A stretch of DNA of 42,682 nucleotides from contig CAMAFX010000016.1 in NCBI GenBank assembly GCA_945833925.1, positions 1 through 42,682 of the forward strand. The letters run 5' to 3'. The translations under genes were made by a program, and so were the position numbers. Shown one piece after another: positions 17,416 through 26,289 of the stretch; positions within the stretch are counted from its first letter, which is position 1, and each line of letters begins with the position of its first letter. The DNA comes from an uncultured Prevotellaceae bacterium. GTDB lineage: Bacteria; Bacteroidota; Bacteroidia; Bacteroidales; Bacteroidaceae. The notes below the pieces were generated by a model that was not told the DNA's origin, searched no databases, and saw only the letters and a list, made by a program, of their open reading frames with translations.

Positions 17416-18942
17416 TCAATTTGGGAGCGTCACCCTGAAGTGCTCGTTGGGTGTATGCGAAGCCTTGACCAGAGCCTTCAGTTCCTCCAGTTTGTCAGGA
17501 TACTGCTGGGCAAGATTCCTGTCTTCGTGAACATCATCCTTAAGATTGTATAATTCACACTTGCCACCCTTCACTATCAGTTTCCAGTCTCCCTGGCGCA
17601 CTGCAATCTGGTTGGTCTCGTTGAACTCCCAGTACAGGTAGTCATGCGAGCGCTGGGCCTCATCAACCCCGATAAGCGTTGGCAGGAAGGATATTCCGTC
17701 GAAATAGTCCTTGTCGCCCAGCGAAGCATTGCGGTAGTTCTCCTGATTGTCACCCAGGATGTCACAGAAAGTCGGCATAATATCCCAGAAGGCAATGGGG
17801 TGTTCGTTCTTCACACCCGAAGGAATATGCCCCGGCCATCTCACGATAAAAGGAACACGTATACCACCCTCGTGACAACTGCGTTTCAGTCCTTTCAGCA
17901 CGCCGTCGCGGTTAAAGAATGTTGGATCGGCACCACCCTCCTCGTGCGGGCCATTGTCGCTCGAGAATATCACGATGGTATTATCATCAAGCCCCTTCTC
18001 CTTCAGTTTATCCATAATCTCTCCGACATAAGCGTCGAGTCGAGTTATCATACCTGCAAACTCGGCATGCACGTTAGTGATGCCATGATACCAACTGTGC
18101 TCTGCACCCCGGAAGTTCTTGTCCTCCGTGAACTTTGCCTTGTACGCCAGCAGGATAGAATCTTCCGGCTGAACAAGTTCGGCATGAGGCAGGGTGTATG
18201 TAAAGAGGCCATAGAACGGACGGTCCTTGGTCTGCTTGTCTATCCACTTCAGCGCCTTGCGATGAATGCTGTCAGCACTGTAGATGGGGCGGTTGAAATA
18301 ATCGTCGCCGAAGAAAGAGTGAGCATAGTTTTCGGGGAAGAGTTCACGGACTACAGCCGTGTCGCCATCCTCCCTGCTGTACTTGTTAAGGAAGTTCGGG
18401 TAGTATGCATGTGCCTGGAACTGGCAGATGGGACCGTAGAACTCGTCCACGCCACGCTTGTCGGGCGTCGAGTAACTACCCTCGTAGCCACCAGCCCACT
18501 TGCCAAACTGTGCCGTTGTATAGCCGTTGTTCTTCATAATCTCGGGAAGAACAACATGGGCACTGTCCAGAGGATGTTGACCGACGAGAGCATAATCTTC
18601 GTTCTCGCCATACTTCACCGTACCGGCATTTCTCCAGTACTCCTTGTTGCCTCTGATGGCACAATGACCGGTGTGCTGACCGGTCATCATCGATGCACGG
18701 CTTGGAGCGCTTACCGGACTGCCCGAATAAGCCTGCATAAACTGCATGCCCTCGCTTGCCAGTCTGTCAATGTTGGGAGTGGATATGTACCGCTGACCAT
18801 AGCATGCGAGATCGCCCCAGCCCATATCGTCGCACAGCACAAATATTATATTAGGTTTCTGAACTTGCGCACATGCCAGCACGGGCGCAAGCACACCGCC
18901 TGCGAGAGATATACTCTTTATAATAAGGTCTGCGTTTTTCAT
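17416..18942 (-). CDS. Exported S-type sulfatase (family S1)
   Basis: A 508-residue alkaline-phosphatase-superfamily sulfatase. The signature S78-A-P-S-R82 holds the serine to be converted to formylglycine, so activation would need an anaerobic radical-SAM maturase (anSME), which is not in this window. Metal-site residues are visible at D38-D39 ('LCDDMGWGD') and in 'FSSDNGPHEEGG'. The N-terminus is a signal sequence ending 'VLAPVLACAQ', with a loose lipobox at Cys24. Cleavage by signal peptidase I is the simpler reading. A good promoter lies just upstream (18964-18994). Neighbouring glmM-nagA genes suggest a sulfated amino sugar from mucin or glycosaminoglycan as substrate, but the motif alone does not fix the specificity. 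Confidence 0.92.
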   Translation of the reverse strand: MKNADLIIKSISLAGGVLAPVLACAQVQKPNIIFVLCDDMGWGDLACYGQRYISTPNIDRLASEGMQFMQAYSGSPVSAPSRASMMTGQHTGHCAIRGNKEYWRNAGTVKYGENEDYALVGQHPLDSAHVVLPEIMKNNGYTTAQFGKWAGGYEGSYSTPDKRGVDEFYGPICQFQAHAYYPNFLNKYSREDGDTAVVRELFPENYAHSFFGDDYFNRPIYSADSIHRKALKWIDKQTKDRPFYGLFTYTLPHAELVQPEDSILLAYKAKFTEDKNFRGAEHSWYHGITNVHAEFAGMITRLDAYVGEIMDKLKEKGLDDNTIVIFSSDNGPHEEGGADPTFFNRDGVLKGLKRSCHEGGIRVPFIVRWPGHIPSGVKNEHPIAFWDIMPTFCDILGDNQENYRNASLGDKDYFDGISFLPTLIGVDEAQRSHDYLYWEFNETNQIAVRQGDWKLIVKGGKCELYNLKDDVHEDRNLAQQYPDKLEELKALVKASHTPNEHFRVTLPN

Positions 18943-18963
18943 CGAGCATCAATTAGTACCTCA

Positions 18964-18994
18964 CAAAGTTATAAAAAATATCACTAACTGACAA
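18964..18994 (-). promoter_or_regulatory. Sulfatase promoter with -33 and -7 elements
   Basis: On the minus strand, GTTG (its TTG at 18994-18992), a 20-base spacer and TAACTTTG (18971-18964) match the Bacteroidetes promoter pattern. The -7 box ends 21 bases before the ATG at 18942, giving a short leader of about 15 bases. This is one of the best promoter matches in the window. Confidence 0.7.
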
Positions 18995-19061
18995 CCGTTT
19001 TTGCACATTTTTGAAATTACGTTTCCATTTTACGCACAAAACACACAAGAGCGACAATCTA

Positions 19062-21152
19062 TCAGCGTATTTTGTACTGCTCGTAAAAGTCCTCGAAATG
19101 CTCCTTCGAACCATTGAAAATGTCAATATCAACCTTCGGCGTGATACCTCTCACCACTCCGTCGTACGACAACTGCCAAAATGAGAGGCGAACATAGGGA
19201 CGGTACTGGCTGTAGCGCGCTATCCAGACGGGGCACTCGAGCACCTCGGCAGGAGCGTCTGCCATATACTTGTCGACAAAACTCTGGTTTATGTAGAGAA
19301 CAGGGACTGTATGACAATGCGCCTTTACAATCTTTATCCACTCTGCCATTTCTCTGAGCATGGCTGACGGACCGCCCATCTGGCGAATCTGAGAATCAGA
19401 GATTTCAACGTCCAGCATAGGTGGCATGTCGCCGTTTCGCATCGACGCATTCTCTATGAACCACCTTGCCTGATTCGCTCCACTGCACGGAGAGAAGAAG
19501 TGATAATGCCCTACCCTGACACCGGCGCGCCTTGCCTGCAACGCATCGTCGGTGCTGTAGTTGCTCTTAACCTTTATGCCCTGGGTGGCTTTAATGTAGC
19601 AGAAACTGACAGGGTAGTCCAGTCTGCCGTCAACATTCTTCTTTGTTATGGTGCCGAGATTGACAATCCTCAGAGCCTCCCAGTGTATGGGAAACTTGCG
19701 CCTGCCACTCTCGTGCTGGTAGCGGGAGATGTCTATACCATATACTCTGTCTGCATTGTAGGTTATGCGTTCGCCCTGGAACTTGTCCTTCTTCCACATT
19801 CCCACGTTGGTAATACGACCGGGGATGAGACCTATGCCGAAACCGTGGCGCTGTCCTCCCTCCCACTCTCCTTCGTAATACTCGGTACCGACGAAGACAC
19901 CCTCGCCACTGGGTAGCAGTGTAGAATCGAGGTCTCCGTCGTAGAAGCGTGGCATGCAGATGTCTGACAAGGAGGGTTCCGCCGACAGGCGTATGACTCC
20001 ACGCAAGAGCGAGTCATTCTCCTCGTACACCTTTACCACAAGACTGTCAACATACTCGAAACCACGTTCGCGGAACGGCATATCGAGCACCGAGGTAAAA
20101 CTGTCATAATTATTACCATCAGTAGTCTCGCAACAGGAGACAAACAGAGACCTTATCCATTGGCATATCGCAGTCCACCACGACCTGGGCGAGAACTCAT
20201 AGCCACCCTCCGACTCGCTTCCATAGGGGGTTATGACAGCACGCAGGCGCGAACGGCCGTCCACTACCGGCGACCCCGACAGGACTGTGAAAGGAAAGCC
20301 ATAGGAGGGCAGACTGTCACCGACGAAAATCTGCGGTATGAACAACGAGGAATCCATCAAAGAGGCTGGTTCTCTGAGATATCCAAAGACATACCGCTCG
20401 TCGTCAGGCCATCGAAGAGCCGTCGGATTGAAGACAAACGCGCCGTCGGGAACTGTATGCTGACTCAGCACGCAATGACTCTCGTCCACCCATTCAGCAG
20501 GGAGTATCAGCAGGGAGTCATCTTCCGTAGGACGGTAATAGACCGTCACCTTATGCCTGACCTCGAGTTTGGGTCTGCCCGACATTACTGACGACGCAAA
20601 GTCTAAAAGTTTCTTTACAGAATCACCTTGTATACGCATCAACTCGTGCAGATCCATCACCTGGTTGTAACCCTCATCAACCACGGTGTGAGTCTTCTCG
20701 TAATACGCCATTTCGTCGAAGAGCAGCGCAAAGTCCTCCTGCCTTTTCTTGAGGGCTGTGATAAGCGCGGCAACCGATGATTTGACCGCCGAATCGCTCA
20801 TCTGTTCAAAACGGGCGATGGCGTCGTGAACATCCACCGGCACCGCACTGCTATCGTCCAGAAAGGCTGGTTTACCCTCGAAATGAGGCCTGAAACGCGT
20901 CTCCACCAGTCCGCCTCCATTTGTCAGGAAACCGGTGGTGTAGACTTTCTCCGCCAAACCGACAGCAATGCTTGCCCCACGTTCGTCACAAAGAAATAGT
21001 TGTCCCTCGTCCTCGACAAGAACAATGCCTCGCCTCATCTGCGAGGGAGACACACTAAACACGGTATATATATGCGCGAGCACGAGACTTATTACGACCG
21101 CTGCAAGGCAACACAGCACCCGCTTTCGGCGGTTAAGTGAAAGGTCAAGCAT
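19062..21152 (-). CDS. Membrane-anchored GH25 muramidase (lysozyme-like) with MORN-like segment
   Basis: The C-terminal 220 residues form a GH25 lysozyme-type domain: D474 in 'YGIDISRYQ', then 'FCYIKATQG', then D581-V-E583 in 'MLDVEIS'. These enzymes cut the MurNAc-GlcNAc bond of peptidoglycan. The N-terminus has one membrane helix after 'NRRKR' and acts as a signal anchor, placing the rest in the periplasm. The roughly 400 residues between are not recognised. Directly before GH25 lies a MORN-like stretch ('YYEGEWEGGQRHGFGIG', 'NVGMWKKDKFQGERITY'). I chose the ATG at 21152 (696 residues) over the one at 21185 because a -7 box at 21180-21173 lies between them. Upstream of it is a divergent GH51 gene. 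Confidence 0.85.
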   Translation of the reverse strand: MLDLSLNRRKRVLCCLAAVVISLVLAHIYTVFSVSPSQMRRGIVLVEDEGQLFLCDERGASIAVGLAEKVYTTGFLTNGGGLVETRFRPHFEGKPAFLDDSSAVPVDVHDAIARFEQMSDSAVKSSVAALITALKKRQEDFALLFDEMAYYEKTHTVVDEGYNQVMDLHELMRIQGDSVKKLLDFASSVMSGRPKLEVRHKVTVYYRPTEDDSLLILPAEWVDESHCVLSQHTVPDGAFVFNPTALRWPDDERYVFGYLREPASLMDSSLFIPQIFVGDSLPSYGFPFTVLSGSPVVDGRSRLRAVITPYGSESEGGYEFSPRSWWTAICQWIRSLFVSCCETTDGNNYDSFTSVLDMPFRERGFEYVDSLVVKVYEENDSLLRGVIRLSAEPSLSDICMPRFYDGDLDSTLLPSGEGVFVGTEYYEGEWEGGQRHGFGIGLIPGRITNVGMWKKDKFQGERITYNADRVYGIDISRYQHESGRRKFPIHWEALRIVNLGTITKKNVDGRLDYPVSFCYIKATQGIKVKSNYSTDDALQARRAGVRVGHYHFFSPCSGANQARWFIENASMRNGDMPPMLDVEISDSQIRQMGGPSAMLREMAEWIKIVKAHCHTVPVLYINQSFVDKYMADAPAEVLECPVWIARYSQYRPYVRLSFWQLSYDGVVRGITPKVDIDIFNGSKEHFEDFYEQYKIR

Positions 21153-21172
21153 GTTTTTAAGTGTTTTGTTTG

Positions 21173-21180
21173 CAAAATTA
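21173..21180 (-). promoter_or_regulatory. -7 box of the GH25 gene
   Basis: On the minus strand this reads TAATTTTG followed by CAAAC, a usual Bacteroidetes pattern. TTTG at 21207-21204 could be the -33, with a slightly long 23-base spacer. The box places transcription start near 21166, after the ATG at 21185, and so supports the start at 21152. Confidence 0.5.
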
Positions 21181-21192
21181 CGCATTTATTTG

Positions 21193-21200
21193 TAATTTTA
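21193..21200 (+). promoter_or_regulatory. Possible GH51 promoter overlapping the divergent one
   Basis: TTTG (21169-21172), a 20-base spacer and TAATTTTA (21193-21200, one mismatch to TAnnTTTG) precede the GH51 ATG at 21241. The elements interleave with the minus-strand promoter of the GH25 gene, so the two could compete. This is a motif match only. Confidence 0.35.
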
Positions 21201-21240
21201 CACCAAATTTAAGGAAATTACCATAAAAATACTAACGACA

Positions 21241-23220
21241 ATGAGAATCAAAAACATCCTTTTGACCGCCATGCTTGCCTCTTCGGTGGTATCGCAGGCA
21301 CAAGACAACACGATCACCGTGGAGACTGCAAAACTCGGTGCACCAGTGCAAAGCACAATGTATGGTATCTTCTTTGAGGACATCAACTATGCAGCCGACG
21401 GTGGTCTGTACGCAGAACTTGTAATGAACCGTTCATTCGAATTTGCAAACCCATTTGCAGGATGGGACATCTCCGGTAAGGTTTCATTGCAGAACGACGG
21501 TCCTTTCGAGAAGAACCCCCACTACGTACGCCTCGACCCATCTGGTCACAGCGACAAGCACACCATGATTGAGAACAGCGGATTCTTCGGCATGGGTATC
21601 AAAAAGGGTGCAGAATACAGATTCAGCGTATGGGCACGCTGTCCAAAGGGCGGTGACGCAAAACTGTGGATTGACCTGGTAGAAAACGCAACCATGGGCG
21701 ACGACCAGAAGGTAGGCAACGGAGGCGTAGAAATCCATGGAAGCGAATGGAAGAAGTACACCGTAGTGCTGAAGGCAGGAAAGACCGTAGAGAAGGCTCA
21801 CCTCCGCGTATGGGGCGACAGCAAGGTTACTACCGACCTTGAGCACGTCAGCCTCTTCCCCGTTGACACATATATGGGCGACGAGAACGGTTTGAGAAAG
21901 GACCTTGCACAGGCTCTCTACGACATGCGTCCAGGTATCTTCCGTTTCCCCGGTGGTTGCATCGTCGAAGGTACCGACCTGGCTACACGCTACCAGTGGA
22001 AGAACACCATCGGCCCTGTTGAAAACCGTCCTATCAACGAGAACCGCTGGCACTACACATTCACTCACCGCTACTATCCCAACTACTACCAGAGTTACGG
22101 TCTCGGCTTCTACGAGTACTTCCGCCTGAGCGAGCAGATTGGTTCAGAGCCTCTGCCAGTGCTCAACGTGGGTATGGCTTGCCAGTACCAGAACAACATA
22201 CGCAACGAGAAGACCGCTCACGTTGCCATCGAGGACCTGAAGCCATACATCGACGACTGCATCGACCTGATTGATTTCGCAAACGGCGACCCAGCAAAGA
22301 ACAAGTGGGCGAAGATACGTGCAGAGATGGGACACCCCGCTCCATTCAACCTCAAGTTCATCGGCGTTGGTAACGAGCAGTGGGACTACAAGGACAACAA
22401 GGCATTCAGCAAGCGTCTGAAAGTCTTCATCGACGAGATTCGCAAGGTACACCCTGAAATAAAGATTATCGGCACCAGCGGTCCTGACTCTGAAGGTCAG
22501 AGTTTCGACCTCGGATGGACAGCCATGAAGGAGTTGAAGGCTGACCTCGTTGACGAGCACTTCTACCGCAACATCGAATGGTTCAAGAACGAGATGAACC
22601 GCTACGACGAGTACGACCGCAACGGTCCAAAGGTGTTTGCCGGCGAGTATGCATGCCACGACCGCGGAAAGAAGTACAACCACGCTGGTGCAAGCATCTA
22701 CGAGGCTGCATTCATGACCAACCTCGAGAAGAATGCAGACGTGGTACACATGGCAACATACGCACCTCTCTTTGCACACGTTGAGGGATGGCAGTGGCGT
22801 CCGGATGCAATCTGGTTCGACAACCTGCGCAGCGCAAAGACCGTTAGTTACTATGTTCAGGCTCTCTACTGCCAGAACAAGGGTACAAATGTACTCAACA
22901 CAACTATCGCCAACCCAACGCCAAAGGGTGAGGACGGCATCTTTGCAAGCGCTGTATTCGACAAGAACAAGAACGAATATATCGTAAAGGTTATCAACAC
23001 CACCGAGAGCAGCAAGAGCGTGAAGATTCAGTTGAACGGACTGAAGACCATCAGCAGCGTCAACGCAATCACACTCGACTGCAGCGACTACGAGATGGAG
23101 AATACCGTTGACAACCCCAACGCTATCGTTCCACAGGAGACAACACTGAAGGCTGAGGGCAACACACTTAACGTAAGCGTTGCAGGCAAGAACTTTGTAG
23201 TTTATAAGATTCAAAAATAA
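21241..23220 (+). CDS. Exported alpha-L-arabinofuranosidase, family GH51
   Basis: The enzyme removes terminal alpha-L-arabinofuranose from arabinan, arabinoxylan or glycoproteins. The 659-residue protein has a signal peptide (MRIKNILLTAMLASSVVSQAQ). After a short start of the catalytic barrel comes an inserted carbohydrate-binding-like beta-sandwich (about 65-210). The GH51 barrel follows, with acid/base E379 in 'GVGNEQW' and nucleophile E469 in 'FAGEYACHD'. A C-terminal beta domain ('IVKVINTTESSKSVKIQLN') closes the protein. It is longer than the roughly 500-residue cytoplasmic GH51 enzymes because of the extra domain and export signal. It heads a run of same-strand genes and stands 22 bases before the leucine-rich lipoprotein gene. 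No SusC/SusD pair is near. Confidence 0.95.
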   Translation: MRIKNILLTAMLASSVVSQAQDNTITVETAKLGAPVQSTMYGIFFEDINYAADGGLYAELVMNRSFEFANPFAGWDISGKVSLQNDGPFEKNPHYVRLDPSGHSDKHTMIENSGFFGMGIKKGAEYRFSVWARCPKGGDAKLWIDLVENATMGDDQKVGNGGVEIHGSEWKKYTVVLKAGKTVEKAHLRVWGDSKVTTDLEHVSLFPVDTYMGDENGLRKDLAQALYDMRPGIFRFPGGCIVEGTDLATRYQWKNTIGPVENRPINENRWHYTFTHRYYPNYYQSYGLGFYEYFRLSEQIGSEPLPVLNVGMACQYQNNIRNEKTAHVAIEDLKPYIDDCIDLIDFANGDPAKNKWAKIRAEMGHPAPFNLKFIGVGNEQWDYKDNKAFSKRLKVFIDEIRKVHPEIKIIGTSGPDSEGQSFDLGWTAMKELKADLVDEHFYRNIEWFKNEMNRYDEYDRNGPKVFAGEYACHDRGKKYNHAGASIYEAAFMTNLEKNADVVHMATYAPLFAHVEGWQWRPDAIWFDNLRSAKTVSYYVQALYCQNKGTNVLNTTIANPTPKGEDGIFASAVFDKNKNEYIVKVINTTESSKSVKIQLNGLKTISSVNAITLDCSDYEMENTVDNPNAIVPQETTLKAEGNTLNVSVAGKNFVVYKIQK

Positions 23221-23242
23221 TAACCATTAAATCGACAGAATT

Positions 23243-24130
23243 ATGAGAAAGAACACATTCATGACCCTGACCATGGGTATGGCACTGGCTGCATTCACAA
23301 TGACAAGTTGTGGCGAGAAGAAAGCAGAGCAGACAGAACAGGGCGAAGGCGCTCAGACCGAGCAGACAACCAAGAAGGTTGCAGAGAAACCTGCCGACCT
23401 AAAGGTTTACAAGTCAACCGACATCCAGGCACAGATGGCCAACGATGCCAAGAACGTAGGATTCGACAAGAGTGTCCTCTCGACTCTTGACAACATGATG
23501 GAGGGCAACAAGTCGGTCGAGGCTCTGTACTTCGACCATAAGATGAATATGATTGGTACAGCTTCATTCAAGAACTGTACAAACCTCAAGGAGGTTCACT
23601 TTGACGAGGTAGTAGACGTTATCGGTGACGAGGCATTCGCCGGCTGTACATCTCTCAAGGAGTTCAGCGCAAGCACCTCTACCTATGGCTTGGATGCTTT
23701 CAAGGGCTGTACATCACTGACAACAGTCAAGATGGACGATACAGGCTGGAAGATCCGCGAAGGTGCGCTTGCTGAGTGTACATCACTGAAAACCGTAATC
23801 ATCCCAATGACAATCGATGCCATCGAGGAGAACGTATTCAACGGTTCAAAAGCCATCGAAGAACTTACCATTCCTTACAACTACAAGGATAGAATGTACA
23901 CCTTCTGCTCTGACGCAAAGGGTATCAAGAAAATCTTCGTCCTGACACCTGCGCTCTACCAGTTCCCCACAACTGTAGCAGCAAAGGCATTCAACAAGTC
24001 GCAGTGTACAGCATACGTTCCTGATGCGCTCATCAACGACTTCAAGAACGACGCAACATGGAATGGATTTGCAGACATCAAGCCTCTTAGCGAATCAGGC
24101 TATTTCAATGCAAACTGCACAATCAAGTAA
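23243..24130 (+). CDS. BspA-like leucine-rich repeat lipoprotein
   Basis: The 295-residue protein has a lipoprotein signal ending 'FTMTSC' (lipid Cys23), then a Glu/Gln/Thr-rich linker (24-50) typical of exposed lipoproteins. Residues about 85-230 contain LRR_5/BspA-type repeats with the pattern F-x-x-CTSLKxV ('FKNCTNLKEVHF', 'FAGCTSLKEFSA', 'FKGCTSLTTVKM', 'LAECTSLKTVII'). The family often mediates adhesion or protein binding at the cell surface, and the role here is unknown. Its stop codon abuts the metF ATG, so it is probably co-transcribed with GH51 and metF. Confidence 0.88.
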   Translation: MRKNTFMTLTMGMALAAFTMTSCGEKKAEQTEQGEGAQTEQTTKKVAEKPADLKVYKSTDIQAQMANDAKNVGFDKSVLSTLDNMMEGNKSVEALYFDHKMNMIGTASFKNCTNLKEVHFDEVVDVIGDEAFAGCTSLKEFSASTSTYGLDAFKGCTSLTTVKMDDTGWKIREGALAECTSLKTVIIPMTIDAIEENVFNGSKAIEELTIPYNYKDRMYTFCSDAKGIKKIFVLTPALYQFPTTVAAKAFNKSQCTAYVPDALINDFKNDATWNGFADIKPLSESGYFNANCTIK

Positions 24131-25087
24131 ATGAAAAAGGTTATTGATATAATAAATGATAAAAGGGGGACAGCATTCTCGTTCGAGGTGCTGCCCCCTC
24201 TTAAAGGTACCGGCACACAGCGACTGTTCCAGACAATAGAGGAACTGAGCGAGTTCGGTCCGAAATACATCAACATAACAACCCACCGCAGCGAATATGT
24301 ATACACTGAGGTGGAAGGCGGACTTCTGCAACGCCAGCGCATACGCCGCAGGCCGGGCACCATCGCCATAGCAGCCGCCATACAAAACAAATACCACACT
24401 CCCGTAATCCCGCACATCGTTTGCAGTGGAAACACACGCGAGGATCTGGAATACATGCTGCTCGACCTTCAGTTTCTGGAAATCAGCGACCTGCTGGTCC
24501 TGAGAGGCGACAAGGCAAAGGAAGAAAGTACATTCAAGCCAACTGGTGACGGTCCGTCACATGCCACCGAACTGATAGAGCAAATAAACAGATTCAACGA
24601 AGGCTTCTTCTATGACGGAACACCAATAAAAGTTCCTGGCAGACCATTCAACTTCGGCGTGGCATGCTACCCTGAGAAGCATGAGGAGGCAGCCAACCTG
24701 GAGAACGACCTTGTCGTGCTGAAACAGAAGGTTGACATGGGAGCAGAATATGCAGTGACACAGTTGTTCTACGACAACAAGAAATACTTCGACTTCGTTG
24801 AAAAGGCACGCGAACTAAACATTAACATACCCATAATACCAGGCATCAAACCTCTGGCTAAACTGAGCCAGTTGACCATGGTACCCAAGACTTTCCACTG
24901 CGACCTGCCATCAGACCTCTATCGCGAAGCCATAAAGTGCAAGACCGACGAGGAGATAAAGCAGGTTGGCATAGAATGGGCAGTAGAGCAATGCCGCGAA
25001 CTCATGCGCAACAACGCTCCGAGCCTGCATTTCTACACCGTGTCGGCTGTAGACAGCATCAAACAAATAGCAAAGAAGATCTACTAA
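24131..25087 (+). CDS. metF: 5,10-Methylenetetrahydrofolate reductase
   Basis: MetF is a cytoplasmic flavoenzyme that makes 5-methyl-tetrahydrofolate for methionine synthesis. The 318-residue sequence shows the family barrel: catalytic-type E19 in 'SFEVLPP', 'NITTHRSEY', 'PHIVCSGNTREDLEYMLL', 'LLVLRGDKAKE' and 'GAEYAVTQLFYDN'. It begins at the base after the lipoprotein stop, and its own stop overlaps the holB start by one base (TAATG), so translation is probably coupled. Confidence 0.95.
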   Translation: MKKVIDIINDKRGTAFSFEVLPPLKGTGTQRLFQTIEELSEFGPKYINITTHRSEYVYTEVEGGLLQRQRIRRRPGTIAIAAAIQNKYHTPVIPHIVCSGNTREDLEYMLLDLQFLEISDLLVLRGDKAKEESTFKPTGDGPSHATELIEQINRFNEGFFYDGTPIKVPGRPFNFGVACYPEKHEEAANLENDLVVLKQKVDMGAEYAVTQLFYDNKKYFDFVEKARELNINIPIIPGIKPLAKLSQLTMVPKTFHCDLPSDLYREAIKCKTDEEIKQVGIEWAVEQCRELMRNNAPSLHFYTVSAVDSIKQIAKKIY

Positions 25088-26283
25088 TGAGATTTTGCGA
25101 CGTTATAGGACAAGAGGAGGTAAAGAAGAGACTGATGCAGGACGTCAGTGAGGACAGGGTGCCTCATGCGCTGATGCTCTGCGGTCCGCGAGGTGCAGGA
25201 AAACTGCCTTTGGCACTCTCTATGGCACAGATACTGCTTTGCGAGAAGAATTTTCACAAAAGCAAAGACGCACAGCAGGAAACCGATATGTTCGGCAATC
25301 CTCTGCCTACAGAAAACAATGACGGAGAACCATGCGGTGAATGTCGTTCGTGCAAGATGGCTGAGACATTCTGCCACCCCGACCTGCACTTCTCCTTCCC
25401 CATCATAAAGAAGAAAAACAGCAACACCGCACCTATCTGCGACGACTATCTGCAGCAATGGCGCGAGCAACTGAACAGAAACATATACTTCGACATCAAC
25501 GACTGGCTCGAGGACATGAAAGCCGAGAACCAGCAGGCAACCTACTACGTTGGCGAAAGCGACTCTCTGCTGAAGAAACTTGCCATAAAGTCGAGCCAGG
25601 GCGGACGAAGGGTCATCATCATCTGGCTTCCGGAAAGGATGAATCAGGAAACCGCCAACAAACTCCTTAAACTGATAGAGGAACCACCTTCGCGCACACA
25701 TTTCATTATGGTGAGCGAGGAACCCGACAAGGTGCTCGGCACAATCATTAGCCGCACGCAGAGGATAAACGTTCCGTCGCTGAGCGAGGAGGAGATAAAG
25801 GATGCACTTGTACAGCGACATCAGGCAAACGAGGAACAGGCAAAGGAAATAGCACACATCTCGCAGGGCAACTACACTGAGGCTGTGCACAAAATGAACG
25901 CTGGAAACGAGGAGAATGAATTTTTCGAAATGTTCGTCTTCCTGATGCGTATGGCATATCTTCGCAAAATAAAAGACCTTCGTTCGTGGAGCGACGACAT
26001 GGCGGCAAAAGGCAGGGAAACACAGAAGAGATTCCTGCAATACGCACAACGACTGGTAAGGGAAAACTTCATCTACAATTTCCAGAACCAGAATCGACTG
26101 AACTATATGATGAAGCAAGAGAGCGACTTCTCACAGAAGTTCGCACGATTCATCAACGAACGAAACGTAATAAAAATAATGGATGAACTGAGCGAAGCAG
26201 AAAGGGACATCGAGGGCAACGTGAATGCCAAGATGGTGTTCTTTGATTTCTCGCTCAAGATCATCGTACTACTTATACAATAA
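25087..26283 (+). CDS. holB: DNA polymerase III delta' subunit of the clamp loader
   Basis: Delta' is the rigid stator of the clamp-loader complex that places the sliding clamp on DNA. The 398-residue protein starts 'MRFCDVIGQEEVKKRL' and has a degenerate P-loop (G33-PRGAGK-L40, Leu in place of Thr/Ser), as expected for a subunit that does not hydrolyse ATP. A four-cysteine zinc site is visible (probably C52, C83, C86, C89; 'CGECRSCK'). 'ANKLLKLIEEPPSRTHFIMV' matches the family's sensor region. An in-frame upstream ATG (24937) would run through metF; the TAATG overlap makes 25087 the convincing start. Confidence 0.93.
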   Translation: MRFCDVIGQEEVKKRLMQDVSEDRVPHALMLCGPRGAGKLPLALSMAQILLCEKNFHKSKDAQQETDMFGNPLPTENNDGEPCGECRSCKMAETFCHPDLHFSFPIIKKKNSNTAPICDDYLQQWREQLNRNIYFDINDWLEDMKAENQQATYYVGESDSLLKKLAIKSSQGGRRVIIIWLPERMNQETANKLLKLIEEPPSRTHFIMVSEEPDKVLGTIISRTQRINVPSLSEEEIKDALVQRHQANEEQAKEIAHISQGNYTEAVHKMNAGNEENEFFEMFVFLMRMAYLRKIKDLRSWSDDMAAKGRETQKRFLQYAQRLVRENFIYNFQNQNRLNYMMKQESDFSQKFARFINERNVIKIMDELSEAERDIEGNVNAKMVFFDFSLKIIVLLIQ

Positions 26284-26289
26284 ACATAC

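Noticed and set aside
22144..23214. A 356-codon open frame opposite the GH51 gene
   Set aside because: Antisense shadow with Val/Cys/Leu-rich composition; the plus-strand GH51 has both catalytic Glu residues.
24937..25086. Upstream in-frame start for holB
   Set aside because: It would overlap 150 bases of metF in another frame, while the TAATG junction at 25085-25089 gives a natural coupled start and the usual N-terminus.
25084..26118. A 344-codon open frame opposite holB
   Set aside because: Antisense shadow of a clear clamp-loader gene; no domain, no promoter motif.
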